A stretch of DNA of 64,000 nt from Streptomyces sp. NRRL F-5126 (GCF_000721265.1 NZ_JOFZ01000004.1:186001-250000), one strand, 5' to 3'. Shown: positions 25,456-33,936, numbered from the stretch's first letter. Numbers and translations: made by a program. The notes: generated by a model not told the origin, from the letters alone.

Positions 25456-26919
25456 ATGAGGCCCAAAGCCACGATCCGCCTGTTGCGGGAACGGGTGAAG
25501 CGCGCCCTCGGCGGCGGGGCGCGCGCACAGCGCGTGCTCGTCCTCGGCGCCGTGCTGGGGCTCGACGGCGCGGACAAGGGCGCGGTCTCCGCGATGGCGG
25601 GCCCCCTCAAGCACGCGTTCTCCATCGGCAACACCGAGATCGGGCTGCTGGCCACGGTCGTGGCGGTGGTCGGCGCCGTCTTCACGATCCCTGTGGGCGC
25701 GCTCACCGACCGGGTGCGCAGAAACCGCCTCCTGGCGTTCTCCACCATGCTGTGGGTCACGGCCACGGCGCTGTCCGGTTGCGCGCCCTCGTACCTGTGG
25801 CTGCTCGCCTCCCGGGCCGCGCTCGGCGCGGTCAGCGCGACGTCGGGCCCGACCATCGCCTCGCTGATCGGCGACTACTTTCCCGTGCGGGACCGTGCGC
25901 GGACCTACGGGACCGTTCTCGCCGGGGAGTTGGCCGGCGCGGGCCTCGGCTTCGCGGTCTCCGGCACCGTCGGCTCGGCGCTCGGCTGGCGCTTCGCCTT
26001 CTGGTGGCTCGTCATCCCCGGCGTCCTGCTCGTACGGGCGGTGTGGCGGCTGCCGGAGCCGGTGCGCGGCAGCCAGGGCAGCACGGACGGCGAACGGCGG
26101 CCCGGAAGCGAAGGCATGTCACCGCACGAGGACCGTGGCGGAGACGAAGGCGCGCCGAGGGGCCGCGACCCGGCGGGAAAGGCCGTCGAGGCGAGCGGCG
26201 TCACGGCGGACGAGGACCTCGTCCTGCGCGAGGACCCGCGCGGGTTTCCGCTGTGGCGGGCCGTGGGCCGCATCCTGCGGGTGCGCACCAACCTCGTGCT
26301 GATCATCGCCTCCTCGCTCGGCTACTTCTTCTTCGCGGGGCTGCGGTCGTTCGCCACCCTCTTCACCACCCACCAGTACGGCGTCAGCACCTCGGTCGCG
26401 AGCCTGCTCGTGCTGGTCGTCGGGGCGGGCGCGCTGGCCGGCGTGCTGACCGGCGGGCGGGTGGCGGACCGGCTGCTGGGGCGGCGGCGGCCCAACGCCC
26501 GGGTCCTCGTGCCCACCGTGTGCCTGCTCGCCGTCCCCGTCTTCGCGGCCCCCGCGATCCACAGCACCACACTGCTGGTCGCCCTGCCCCTGCTGATCTC
26601 CGCCCTCGTCCTCCTCGGCGCCGTCAACCCGCCGCTGGACGCTGCCAGGCTCGACATCATCCACCCCTGTCTGTGGGGCAGGGCCGAAGGCGTCAGGACC
26701 GTGCTGCGCACGCTCGCGGAAGGGCCCGCGCCCACCCTGTTCGGCTGGGTCTCCTCCGGGGTCTTCGGCGGCCCGCACGGCCTGGAGTACACGCTGCTGG
26801 TCTTCCTCCTGCCACTCATCGCGGCGGGCCTGCTCGGCCTCGTGGCGCTGCGCACCTACCCGAAGGACGTCGCGACCGCCGAGGCGTCGGCCCGCGTGAT
26901 CCGGGCGGGAGGCGCCTGA
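25456..26919 (+). CDS. MFS transporter
   Basis: A 487-residue major facilitator with about 12 membrane segments. The loop 2-3 motif is seen as GALTDRVRRNRL, with an equivalent GGRVADRLLGRR in the second half. A long charged, disordered insert (about 205-265, rich in Gly, Asp, Glu, Arg) links the two halves. The substrate is unknown; the overall layout resembles organic-acid or drug carriers. Confidence 0.85.
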   Translation: MRPKATIRLLRERVKRALGGGARAQRVLVLGAVLGLDGADKGAVSAMAGPLKHAFSIGNTEIGLLATVVAVVGAVFTIPVGALTDRVRRNRLLAFSTMLWVTATALSGCAPSYLWLLASRAALGAVSATSGPTIASLIGDYFPVRDRARTYGTVLAGELAGAGLGFAVSGTVGSALGWRFAFWWLVIPGVLLVRAVWRLPEPVRGSQGSTDGERRPGSEGMSPHEDRGGDEGAPRGRDPAGKAVEASGVTADEDLVLREDPRGFPLWRAVGRILRVRTNLVLIIASSLGYFFFAGLRSFATLFTTHQYGVSTSVASLLVLVVGAGALAGVLTGGRVADRLLGRRRPNARVLVPTVCLLAVPVFAAPAIHSTTLLVALPLLISALVLLGAVNPPLDAARLDIIHPCLWGRAEGVRTVLRTLAEGPAPTLFGWVSSGVFGGPHGLEYTLLVFLLPLIAAGLLGLVALRTYPKDVATAEASARVIRAGGA

Positions 26920-26984
26920 CCGTCCGCGTCGCCGGCCGCGGCTCAGCCGTCCTGGCCGCCGACATCGGCGATCCGAGCGGGAAG

Positions 26985-27205
26985 CGCCCCGGTGTGCGAA
27001 CAGGGGGGCGCCCCGGCGCGGCGTTCCGCCGTCAGTGGTGGCCGTGTGCGCGTGGCTGAGGTCGACCACGCAGAAGCGGTTCCCGTCGGGGTCGGCGAGC
27101 ACCACGGGCCCGGCGAGACGGGGCGCTCGACCTCGCTCTCCCATTCGGTCGAGGCGACCAGGCCAAGCGCGGAGGTCCGGAACTCCGCTGCCCGGCCCAC
27201 GTCCG
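26985..27205 (-). pseudogene. remnant of a VOC/glyoxalase-family gene
   Basis: Two pieces in different minus-strand frames fit one VOC domain: RAAEFRTSALGLVAS and, after a frameshift near 27125, GPVVLADPDGNRFCVVDLSH, whose DPDGNRFCV is the classic C-terminal VOC motif. There is no start or complete domain. Limits are approximate. Confidence 0.6.
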
Positions 27206-27300
27206 ACACACCGTGCGGCTCATCGAGTGCGCCAGGGCCGTGGACGTGCCCGTCATCCACGTCAACGACAACTTCGGCGAGTGGCGTTCGCACCACGGCG
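27205..27300 (+). pseudogene. remnant of an isochorismatase-family (cysteine hydrolase) gene
   Basis: The plus strand reads RLIECARAVDVPVIHVNDNF then GEWRS, an unmistakable piece of the isochorismatase fold (helix followed by the VPVIHVNDNF strand). Neither the N-terminal Asp motif nor the catalytic Cys region is present. It abuts the VOC remnant, so the two were probably brought together by deletion. Confidence 0.55.
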
Positions 27301-27486
27301 AATCGACGCCCACACCCGCCACTTGGGCGGCGCCGTGCCACGGATGCCGTCGCGCACATCCACCGGGACCGGAGCAAGCGCTCACCACAGCCGGCCCGCC
27401 CCCTCCGTCCGGCACGTGCTCTTGGTCCGGACTCGTTGGGACGCACAACGGTTTGGAATCGCTCGGTGACGGCAACACCGTTGGTC

Positions 27487-28428
27487 ATGCGCGTACCGGC
27501 GACGAAACACACGAAACCCGCGGTGACCCCGGCAAGGTCCGGGCAGGGCAGCCTCCTTCACGGCGCCCTCGCCGCCTCCGTGAAGGCGTTCGACGCCCTC
27601 GGGGAGTGGGACCGCATCGACCCCCTGATCAAGCCGATGCAGAGCGCCGTACGGGCCCTGCCGCTCGGCCGGGCCCGTGACGTGCTGCACGGCCTGGACG
27701 TCGGGCACCCGCTGCACCCCTTCCTGGTGCAGGTGCCGATCGGCGCGTGGCTGTCGGCGGCCGTGCTGGACGCCGTGCCGGGCAGCGCACGCCAGAGCCG
27801 CGCGCTCATCGGCGTCGGCCTGCTCGCCGCAGGACCCGCGGGGCTGGCCGGCTGGGTCGACTGGGCCGAGCAGCACGAGCAGCAGATGCGCACCGGCCTC
27901 GTGCACGCCGCCGGCAACGTGGTGGCGGTGTGGCTGTACGCGTCGTCCTGGGTGGCGCGCGGCCGCGGGAGGACGGGACGGGGACGGGCGCTCGCCTACG
28001 CGGGTCTCGCCGTGGCCGGAGCGTCCGGCGCACTCGGCGGGCACCTCGCGTACCGCCAGGGGGCCGGCGCCAACAAGGCGGAGCCCGTACCGCACCTGCT
28101 GGAACCCGGCTGGCAGGCGCTCTGCGCGCTGGACGGCCTGCCCGTCGGGGAACCTGTACGGCGGCAACTCGGCGAGGTCCCGCTGCTGGTGTTCCGGCAC
28201 GCGGACGACCGGGTCGACGTCCTGGCCGAGCGTTGCAGCCACCAGTCGGGACCCCTCTCGGACGGCACCGTGCGCGACGGCTGCGTCGAGTGCCCCTGGC
28301 ACGGCAGTGTCTTCCGCCTCGCCGACGGCGAGCCCGTGAGCGGGCCCGCCACCGCCCCTCAGCCGTGCTTCGAGACGAGGACCGGCGCGGACGGAACGCT
28401 GGAGGTGTGCCTGCCCGGGGCCGGCTGA
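27487..28428 (+). CDS. DUF2231 membrane protein fused to a Rieske [2Fe-2S] domain
   Basis: A 313-residue fusion. The N-terminal part is DUF2231 with about four membrane helices and the typical GHPLHPFLVQVPIGAWLSAA motif (about 78-100). The C-terminal 100 residues are a Rieske domain whose ligands are intact: CSH, then CPWH about 17 residues later. DUF2231-Rieske proteins are thought to be membrane-bound electron carriers (known only as a domain pair). The exact start is uncertain, as the region upstream is decayed sequence; ATG 27487 is used here, with TTG 27481 possible. Confidence 0.8.
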   Translation: MRVPATKHTKPAVTPARSGQGSLLHGALAASVKAFDALGEWDRIDPLIKPMQSAVRALPLGRARDVLHGLDVGHPLHPFLVQVPIGAWLSAAVLDAVPGSARQSRALIGVGLLAAGPAGLAGWVDWAEQHEQQMRTGLVHAAGNVVAVWLYASSWVARGRGRTGRGRALAYAGLAVAGASGALGGHLAYRQGAGANKAEPVPHLLEPGWQALCALDGLPVGEPVRRQLGEVPLLVFRHADDRVDVLAERCSHQSGPLSDGTVRDGCVECPWHGSVFRLADGEPVSGPATAPQPCFETRTGADGTLEVCLPGAG

Positions 28429-28555
28429 GCCGCCCGCGGTGCGGTGCGCCCGCGTCGTCCTCGTGAAGATTCCGCTCAAGCCCTGAACGTGCCTGAACCG
28501 GCCCGTGCCGGGTACCCGGGCACCGCAAGGGAACCGGACACGGAGGTCAGAGCCG

Positions 28556-28882
28556 ATGCCAGCGGGATCCAGCAGCAAGCGTGAACGCCAGTACGAGCAC
28601 ATCAAGGAGGGCGCCGAGAAGCGCGGCACCTCCGAGGGGCGCGCCAGGGAGATCGCCTCCCGCACGGTCAACAAGGAGCGTGCCCGTTCGGGTGAGGCCA
28701 AGTCGTCGGGCAGGGTGTCCACGCGCGACCCCAAGTCCGCCTCGCAGCGCGGTGGCGAGCGCTCGCACAGCGGCCCGGGCGGGCCCACCAAGGACCAGCT
28801 CTACGAAGAGGCCAAGAAGAAGAACGTCGAGGGCCGCTCGTCGATGAACAAGCGGGAACTGCGCAAGGCGCTGGGCCGCTGA
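28556..28882 (+). CDS. small basic protein with a Rho-N/SAP-like C-terminus
   Basis: A 108-residue, strongly charged protein (SSKRERQYEHIKEGAEKRG, RAREIASRTVNKERAR). The C-terminal TKDQLYEEAKKKNVEG then SSMNKRELRKALG resembles a Rho N-terminal or SAP helix-turn-helix. Streptomyces homologues are often labelled plasmid stabilisation protein without experimental basis. GGAGG lies ahead of ATG 28556. A nucleic-acid-binding or stress role is possible but unproven. Confidence 0.7.
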   Translation: MPAGSSSKRERQYEHIKEGAEKRGTSEGRAREIASRTVNKERARSGEAKSSGRVSTRDPKSASQRGGERSHSGPGGPTKDQLYEEAKKKNVEGRSSMNKRELRKALGR

Positions 28883-28899
28883 ACGCGTGACACGGCCGC

Positions 28900-29853
28900 T
28901 CAGCCGGGGCCGACCGGGGGAGTGCCGTGGGTGTGGAAGGACTCGATCGTCTTCAGCCCCCACGCCTGCCCCTTGGCGCGCTCCGCCTGCGTCCAGGTCA
29001 CCGTGCGCCAGTCGGGTGCGAGGACGAGCCGGGTGAGCGGATTGCACAACTCGACGCGGTTGCCGCCCGGTTCGTAGACGTAGAGGAAGAACGTCTGCTG
29101 GATGGCGTGCTTGTGGGGACCCGTCTCGATGAAGACGCCGTTCTCCAGGAAGATGTCGGCGGCGCGCAGGATGTCCTCGCGCGTGTCGGTGGCGAACGCG
29201 ATGTGGTGCAGCCGGCCGTTGCTGCCCGTCCAGTCCCGCGTGTAGACCATGTCGTAGGACTTGTTGGTGAAGGTGAGCCACCGTCCCGCGATGACACCGT
29301 CGTCCTGCCTGATCTGCTCGGTGGCATGGGCGCCGAGCACGTCCTGCACGAACCCGGTGGTCGCCTCCACCTCGGCGGCGAGGAAGTTGACGTGGTCCAG
29401 GCGGCGCACCGACACCCCGCGCGCCGGGTACGCCTGCGGCTGGTTCTTGAGCGCCGGGGCCAGCTCGGGCGGGGCCTCGTACCACTCGCTCTCCCAGTAG
29501 ACCTCCATCTCGTGGCCGTCCGGGTCACGGAACAGGTACGTGGGCCCGAGTCCGGGACCGCCGTCACGCCAGCCGATACCGAGGCCCGCCCGTTCGATCG
29601 CCTCGACCCTGCGGTCGAGGGCTTCCTGGCTCGATGCGCGCAGGGCGGTGCGGCGGATGCCCGAGGTGTGGTGCGCCGTCAGCTTGAGCGAGTGGTGCTC
29701 GTAGTCGTCCCAGGTGCGCAGGTAGACGGAGTCGCCTTCCGTGCCGTTCTCGGTGAGCCCGAGTACGCGGGTGAAGAAGTCCAGGCTCTTCTCCGGCTCA
29801 GGGGTGAGCAGTTCGACGTGGGCGAGGTGTGCGATCTCGTGCGAGGGTGCCAC
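28900..29853 (-). CDS. extradiol (catechol 2,3-) dioxygenase family protein
   Basis: A 317-residue protein of two VOC repeats, the layout of type I extradiol dioxygenases. Iron-ligand positions are visible in the second domain: His in RLDHVNF, His in RLHHIAF and Glu in GNRVELCNP. The conserved C-terminal Tyr region is FFLYVYEPGG. It would cleave a catechol ring next to the hydroxyls. It begins with GTG 29853, with AAGGA ten bases upstream. It stands alone next to a divergent MFS gene; no other meta-cleavage genes are nearby. Confidence 0.83.
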   Translation of the reverse strand: MAPSHEIAHLAHVELLTPEPEKSLDFFTRVLGLTENGTEGDSVYLRTWDDYEHHSLKLTAHHTSGIRRTALRASSQEALDRRVEAIERAGLGIGWRDGGPGLGPTYLFRDPDGHEMEVYWESEWYEAPPELAPALKNQPQAYPARGVSVRRLDHVNFLAAEVEATTGFVQDVLGAHATEQIRQDDGVIAGRWLTFTNKSYDMVYTRDWTGSNGRLHHIAFATDTREDILRAADIFLENGVFIETGPHKHAIQQTFFLYVYEPGGNRVELCNPLTRLVLAPDWRTVTWTQAERAKGQAWGLKTIESFHTHGTPPVGPG

Positions 29854-29916
29854 GGCCGGTGATCCTTCGTTCGAGGGACGGCTGCTGGGTGGCGCCGACC
29901 CTAGGTGCCGTCCACA

Positions 29917-29932
29917 AAATCGTCAACAATTT
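29917..29932. promoter_or_regulatory. GntR/FCD-like operator between dioxygenase and MFS genes
   Basis: AAATCGTCAACAATTT matches its own reverse complement at AAATnGTnnACnATTT, a 16-bp near-palindrome of the type bound by FCD-GntR repressors. It lies in the divergent promoter region, 64 bases from the dioxygenase start and 81 bases from the MFS start. Confidence 0.5.
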
Positions 29933-30012
29933 AGGTCGCAACTCTTGTGCCGCTCGTCGGCGCGCGTCTACGGTCCGGCACAGCGCCGAGCCCACCGACA
30001 GCGAAGGACGCC

Positions 30013-31596
30013 ATGCCGACGACGACACAGCACGACACTCCGGACGAGAACAGGGGCGCGGTCCGCACGGGGACGGTCGTGGCCGCGCTTGTCGCTGTCT
30101 GCCTCGCGCAGATCGGTCTGGCCATGCCCGCGACGCTCAACGGCGTGTTCCAGGAGGAGTTCCATCCGGTCGGCTCGCAACTGACGTGGATATCCGACTG
30201 CTCGCTGCTGCCCATCACCGTGCTGGAACTCACCTTCGGCGTCCTGGGCGACCTGTTCGGCCGCAAACGCCTGCTCATGGTCGGCGCCCTGCTGCTGGCG
30301 ATCGGCGAGGCTGTCTCCGCGTCGGCCGACGGCGTCCACGTGATGTGGGCCGGGCAGATCGTCGCGGGTCTCGGCTGCGCGGCGCTCTTCCCCACGTCGC
30401 TCGCGATGCTCATGTCCGGTTCGCCCGCGCCGGGCAGGCGCGCCCGCATGATCGCGCTGTGGGCCGCCATCCTGTCCACGGGCAACTTCCTCGCGCCCCT
30501 GCTCGGCGGCCTCACGGCCACCTATGCCACCTGGCGCTGGGCCTTCATCGTGGTGGTCGTTCTGGCGGTCGTGGGCACAGGGCTGAGCTGGTTCGGGGCG
30601 CAGGAGTCCACGTCCCCCGAGGGCCGTTCGCTCGACCCGGCCGGCCAGACGACGATCGGCATCGGCCTGTGCGCCCTGCTGTTCGGCGTCATCCAGGGCG
30701 CTTCGGACGGCTGGCGGAGTCCGCTCGTGGTCACGGCGTTCATCGTGGCGGCCCTGTCCATCGCCCTGTTCATCGTCGTGGAGCTGCGGGTGCGCAACCC
30801 GCTGCTGCGACTCGGCCTCTTCCGCAACCGGGCGTTCGCGGTCGCCTCCGCGGTCACTGTCATCGGCATGTTCGCCTTCCTCGGCACGGCGTTCACCACC
30901 AGCCTGCGCATGGGCCCCGTGCAGCACCAGAGTTCACTGCGCATAGCGGTCGCGTTCCTGCTGCTCAGCGGTTTGACGATCTTCCTCATGCCGCTGACCG
31001 CACGCCTCATGGCGACACTCGAACCGCGCTGGGTGCTGGGCGCCGGGTTCGTGCTCATGGCGGTGGGCGACTTCCTCGCAGGCCGGCTGCCCGTCACCGA
31101 CTCCACCCTGCCGTCCCTCATCGTGCCGCTCGGCCTCGTGGGCGTCGGGTTCAGCCTGGTCGTCTCGTCCGTGACGGAGACGGTGGTCGGAACGGTGCCG
31201 CACCACCTGTCGGGCATGGCCAGCGCCACCACCAGCATGCTGCGCGACTTCGGCTTCACGCTCGGCCCGGCAGTCATCGGCGCCGTCGCCGCGGCCCGCT
31301 CGTCCGCCGCCTTCACCAGCGCGCTCGCCGGCTCCTCGCTGCCCTCCGACGTCAAGGCCGCCGCGGGCACGCTCGCGGCTCAGACGGGCAGCCCGCTGCC
31401 CGTGGAGGACCAGCCCGCCACGAGCACGGTCGGCAAGGCGTCCGACCTGGCCCTGCACGCGCTCGGCCACGGATACGCGGTCGGCTACGTGGTCTGCGGC
31501 GCCGCGGCACTGGCCTGCTGCCTGTTCACGCTGGTCGCCCTGCGCCGCGCGTCCGAGGCCCCCGCGAAGGCGGCCGCGCAGCCGGCGACGTCGTGA
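30013..31596 (+). CDS. MFS transporter, DHA2 (14-TMS) drug exporter type
   Basis: A 527-residue carrier with about 14 membrane segments and the DHA2 motifs LTWISDCSLLPITVLELTFG and GVLGDLFGRKRLL. Proteins of this group export drugs or metabolites by proton antiport (known). GAAGGA lies ahead of ATG 30013. It is divergent from the extradiol dioxygenase gene across a palindrome, so the two may be co-regulated, for example by an aromatic compound. Confidence 0.88.
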   Translation: MPTTTQHDTPDENRGAVRTGTVVAALVAVCLAQIGLAMPATLNGVFQEEFHPVGSQLTWISDCSLLPITVLELTFGVLGDLFGRKRLLMVGALLLAIGEAVSASADGVHVMWAGQIVAGLGCAALFPTSLAMLMSGSPAPGRRARMIALWAAILSTGNFLAPLLGGLTATYATWRWAFIVVVVLAVVGTGLSWFGAQESTSPEGRSLDPAGQTTIGIGLCALLFGVIQGASDGWRSPLVVTAFIVAALSIALFIVVELRVRNPLLRLGLFRNRAFAVASAVTVIGMFAFLGTAFTTSLRMGPVQHQSSLRIAVAFLLLSGLTIFLMPLTARLMATLEPRWVLGAGFVLMAVGDFLAGRLPVTDSTLPSLIVPLGLVGVGFSLVVSSVTETVVGTVPHHLSGMASATTSMLRDFGFTLGPAVIGAVAAARSSAAFTSALAGSSLPSDVKAAAGTLAAQTGSPLPVEDQPATSTVGKASDLALHALGHGYAVGYVVCGAAALACCLFTLVALRRASEAPAKAAAQPATS

Positions 31597-31605
31597 CGGC
31601 GCCCG

Positions 31606-31821
31606 CTACGCGCGGTCCTGGCCGGCGGCGCCCGCGTCCGGCAGCCTCCGGCCGAGACGCGCATAGGTGAAGGCCGCATGCACCGGAATCGAGACCGCCA
31701 CGGCGAGCAGAAGGCTCCACGCCACGGAGCCGACGGCAGCCAGGAGGCAGCATGCGGCAACGGCCAGGAAAGTGGGCACTGTTGACGCGAACGCGATGCG
31801 CACACGTGTACGGCGATTCAT
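31606..31821 (-). CDS. small two-helix membrane protein
   Basis: A 71-residue protein with two hydrophobic helices (VRIAFASTVPTFLAVAACCL and AWSLLLAVAVSIPVHAAF). The start overlaps the stop of the MerR gene (ATGA), so it is translationally coupled to it and may be the regulator's target or partner. No family recognised. It converges on the MFS gene with a nine-base gap. Confidence 0.65.
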   Translation of the reverse strand: MNRRTRVRIAFASTVPTFLAVAACCLLAAVGSVAWSLLLAVAVSIPVHAAFTYARLGRRLPDAGAAGQDRA

Positions 31822-32633
31822 GAGGACCCCTTACTGGGAAACCTTTTGCCGGGAAGCTCCTTGCCGGGGGCTGAGCTGTCGCGGGCCCGTGCGAGGTAGT
31901 CGGCCAGGTCCCGCCAGTCGTCGGCCGGCGCGCCGGCCTCACCGGACACGGCGGCGGGATCGTCGTGCCAGGCCTGCCGCACGCCGGCCGAGACGCCCGC
32001 GTCACCGCCGGTGAACAGCGCGCTCAACTCGTCCATTCGGGCCACCAGCCGGCGGACCCTGTCATCGGTCGGTGCGGTCCCGGCCGCGCGCAGCCGGTCC
32101 GCCCTGCGGTACAGCTCCGGCCACTCGACCTCGAGGAGATAGTGCGCCGCCGGACCGAGCGCGGCGGTGCGCGTGCGCAGGAGCTGGACCTGGTCGGCGT
32201 CCAGGTGGCGCAGCAGCGCCTGTTGAGCCTCGGGCCCTGCGGCACCGATTGCCCGCAGCGCGTCGAGCAGAGCCGTGGCCGTCGGAGCCCGGCCGTCGGA
32301 CAGCTCCCCTTCGAGCCGCACCAGTCGCTCGCGCAGCGCGCCGAGCGCGGCGATGGACGCCTCGACGCCGGCCAGATGGTCACGGACCAGGCGCGCAGGC
32401 TCCACCCCGGCATCGAGGCAGGCGGCGACGGACTCCAGGCTCAACCCCAGCCCGCGCAGCGCCAGGATCTGGTACAGGCGCACGAGGTCCTCCTCCGCGT
32501 ACTCCCTGTGCCCGCCGGGCGTGCGCCGCGACGGGCTGAGCAGGCCGATGGAGTCCCAATGGTGCAGCGTGCGCACCGTCACCCCACTGGCCTCGGCGAG
32601 TGGGCCCACCTTCCAGGTCCCGGAAACGTCCAT
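31818..32633 (-). CDS. MerR-family regulator
   Basis: A 271-residue regulator with a clear MerR DNA-binding domain at residues 6-75 (WKVGPLAEASGVTVRTLHHW, DSIGLLSPSRRTPGGHREYA) and a long helical effector domain that I cannot assign, possibly for a drug-like ligand. The best start is ATG 32633, which coincides with the predicted transcription start, so the mRNA may be leaderless. The upstream promoter has a perfect dyad in a 19-bp spacer, the MerR hallmark, so the gene is probably autoregulated. Confidence 0.87.
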   Translation of the reverse strand: MDVSGTWKVGPLAEASGVTVRTLHHWDSIGLLSPSRRTPGGHREYAEEDLVRLYQILALRGLGLSLESVAACLDAGVEPARLVRDHLAGVEASIAALGALRERLVRLEGELSDGRAPTATALLDALRAIGAAGPEAQQALLRHLDADQVQLLRTRTAALGPAAHYLLEVEWPELYRRADRLRAAGTAPTDDRVRRLVARMDELSALFTGGDAGVSAGVRQAWHDDPAAVSGEAGAPADDWRDLADYLARARDSSAPGKELPGKRFPSKGSS

Positions 32634-32639
32634 GGGACA

Positions 32640-32670
32640 ACGATGCATCCTCACGCGGCGTGAGGTTCAA
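32640..32670 (-). promoter_or_regulatory. MerR-type promoter with dyad, tipA-like
   Basis: On the minus strand: -35 TTGAAC (32665-32670), 19-base spacer, -10 CATCGT (32640-32645). The spacer and -35 edge contain the dyad CCTCACG-N3-CGTGAGG (32649-32665). From memory, the thiostrepton-inducible tipA promoter has the same arms in the same geometry. Transcription would begin at about 32633. Confidence 0.7.
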
Positions 32671-32699
32671 GCCCGTCTGCCGTCTGCCGTCGTTACGGC

Positions 32700-32969
32700 G
32701 CCCGGCGGGTGCCCGCAGCGCAGCGCGGTCGCCGCGGCCGCCGGGCTCGGCGTCGCCCTCGCGCCGATGCGCGAGATCGCGGACGAGCACGGCGCCACGA
32801 CGGCGCAGACCGCCCTGGCCCGAGCGCAGCAGTGGGCGGCCGAAGTGCACGGACCGGCCGTGGTGCCGATCCCCGGCGAACTGGCCCTGCTCGAACCGAT
32901 GGCCGGGCGGGTGGCGGCGACCGCTACGCGGACATGTCACCCACGGCCGAGGCCCGCGAGTCCCTCTGA
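32700..32969 (+). pseudogene. remnant of an aldo/keto reductase gene
   Basis: The plus strand reads LAPMREIADEHGATTAQTAL, AAEVHGPAVVPIPG and LEPMAGRVAA, which match the last third of aldo/keto reductases (IA.EHG.T.AQ.AL....VVPIPG). After a frameshift near 32915 the end continues as GGDRYADMS and stops at 32969. The N-terminal two-thirds with the catalytic Tyr are missing. Confidence 0.6.
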
Positions 32970-33071
32970 GCGCACCGGCGTCGCGATGGTGGCCCGGCGC
33001 GCAGCCGCCTGCGGCGCACCGCCGATGGCTGCCCGCGAGGAGCATCGCCGAGCGCGCCCGGACGGGTGCCG

Positions 33072-33845
33072 TCAGCCCAGCCGGGTCCCGGCGTAGACGA
33101 CCATCGCGTCACGCTGGTAGACGGCCAGCCCGTCGGCGATCCTGTCGTAGTTCACGCGCATCCTGGGGTCGTCCACGTACGTCTGGGCCAGGCCCCTGTA
33201 CGCGGCCGCGTCCGGCGTCCAGAACCGGCACACGCCCCGGTAGTGCGCGTCCATCTCGGCCTGTACGGCGGGATCGGCGACCGGTGTGCCGGCCACCATG
33301 AACTCCGCCACGCGGATCATCTGCGCCGTCACCTCACGCTGCCACTGCTCCTGGTCGGCGTCGGTCATTCCCTGTATGGCCTGCCGGGACTCCTCCCACG
33401 CCCGTGGCCACCGCTCTCTCGCCTCCGCGTCCATGGCCCGGGCGTCGGCGGACGATGCCTGGAAACCCTCGAAGAGGTTCTCCGGCCTATTGATCTTCGT
33501 CATGGCGCTGCCGTCCTTCTCCTCCAGTTCGGCGATGGTCCGCCCGACCGTGCGTACGAGCGTGTCCAGCCGGTCGCGCTCGCACAGGAGCCGCCGGTGG
33601 TGCTCGCGCAGCACGGTCACGCGGTCGACCTGGCTGTCCAGCACCGCCTGGATCGCGCGCAGCCCCAGGCCCAGCTCCCGCATCAGCAGGATCTGCTGCA
33701 GCCGCAGCAGGTCCGCGTCCTCGTAGTAGCGGTGCCCGCCGGATCCGATGCGCGCGGGCGGCAGCAGGCCGATGGCGTCGTAGTGCCGCAGCGTCCGGGA
33801 CGTCACCCCGGACATCCGGGCCACGTCCGCGATCGACCAGGACAT
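33072..33845 (-). CDS. TipA-like MerR regulator with TipAS domain
   Basis: A 257-residue protein with the same size and layout as TipAL: N-terminal MerR domain (SWSIADVARMSGVTSRTLRH, YDAIGLLPPARIGSGGHRYY), coiled-coil linker (about 75-125) and a C-terminal TipAS antibiotic-recognition domain (about 145-257; GFQASSADARAMDAEARERW, MDAHYRGVCRFWTPDAAAYR, MVVYAGTRLG). TipA proteins bind thiopeptides and other ligands and then activate transcription (known). GGGAGG is seven bases before ATG 33845. The promoter also has the MerR geometry. Confidence 0.88.
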   Translation of the reverse strand: MSWSIADVARMSGVTSRTLRHYDAIGLLPPARIGSGGHRYYEDADLLRLQQILLMRELGLGLRAIQAVLDSQVDRVTVLREHHRRLLCERDRLDTLVRTVGRTIAELEEKDGSAMTKINRPENLFEGFQASSADARAMDAEARERWPRAWEESRQAIQGMTDADQEQWQREVTAQMIRVAEFMVAGTPVADPAVQAEMDAHYRGVCRFWTPDAAAYRGLAQTYVDDPRMRVNYDRIADGLAVYQRDAMVVYAGTRLG

Positions 33846-33891
33846 TGCCGTGCCTCCCATCACCGGGCCGGTACCTCCGGCCACACGGACG

Positions 33892-33922
33892 ACCGTAGGA
33901 GTTGACGCAGCGGCAACCGCAA
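33892..33922 (-). promoter_or_regulatory. MerR-type promoter of the TipA-like gene
   Basis: On the minus strand: -35 TTGCGG (33917-33922), 19-base spacer, -10 TACGGT (33892-33897). The 17-bp near-palindrome GTTGACGCAGCGGCAAC (33901-33917, one mismatched pair) fills the spacer. Confidence 0.65.
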
Positions 33923-33936
33923 GCCGCGGGCCGCCC

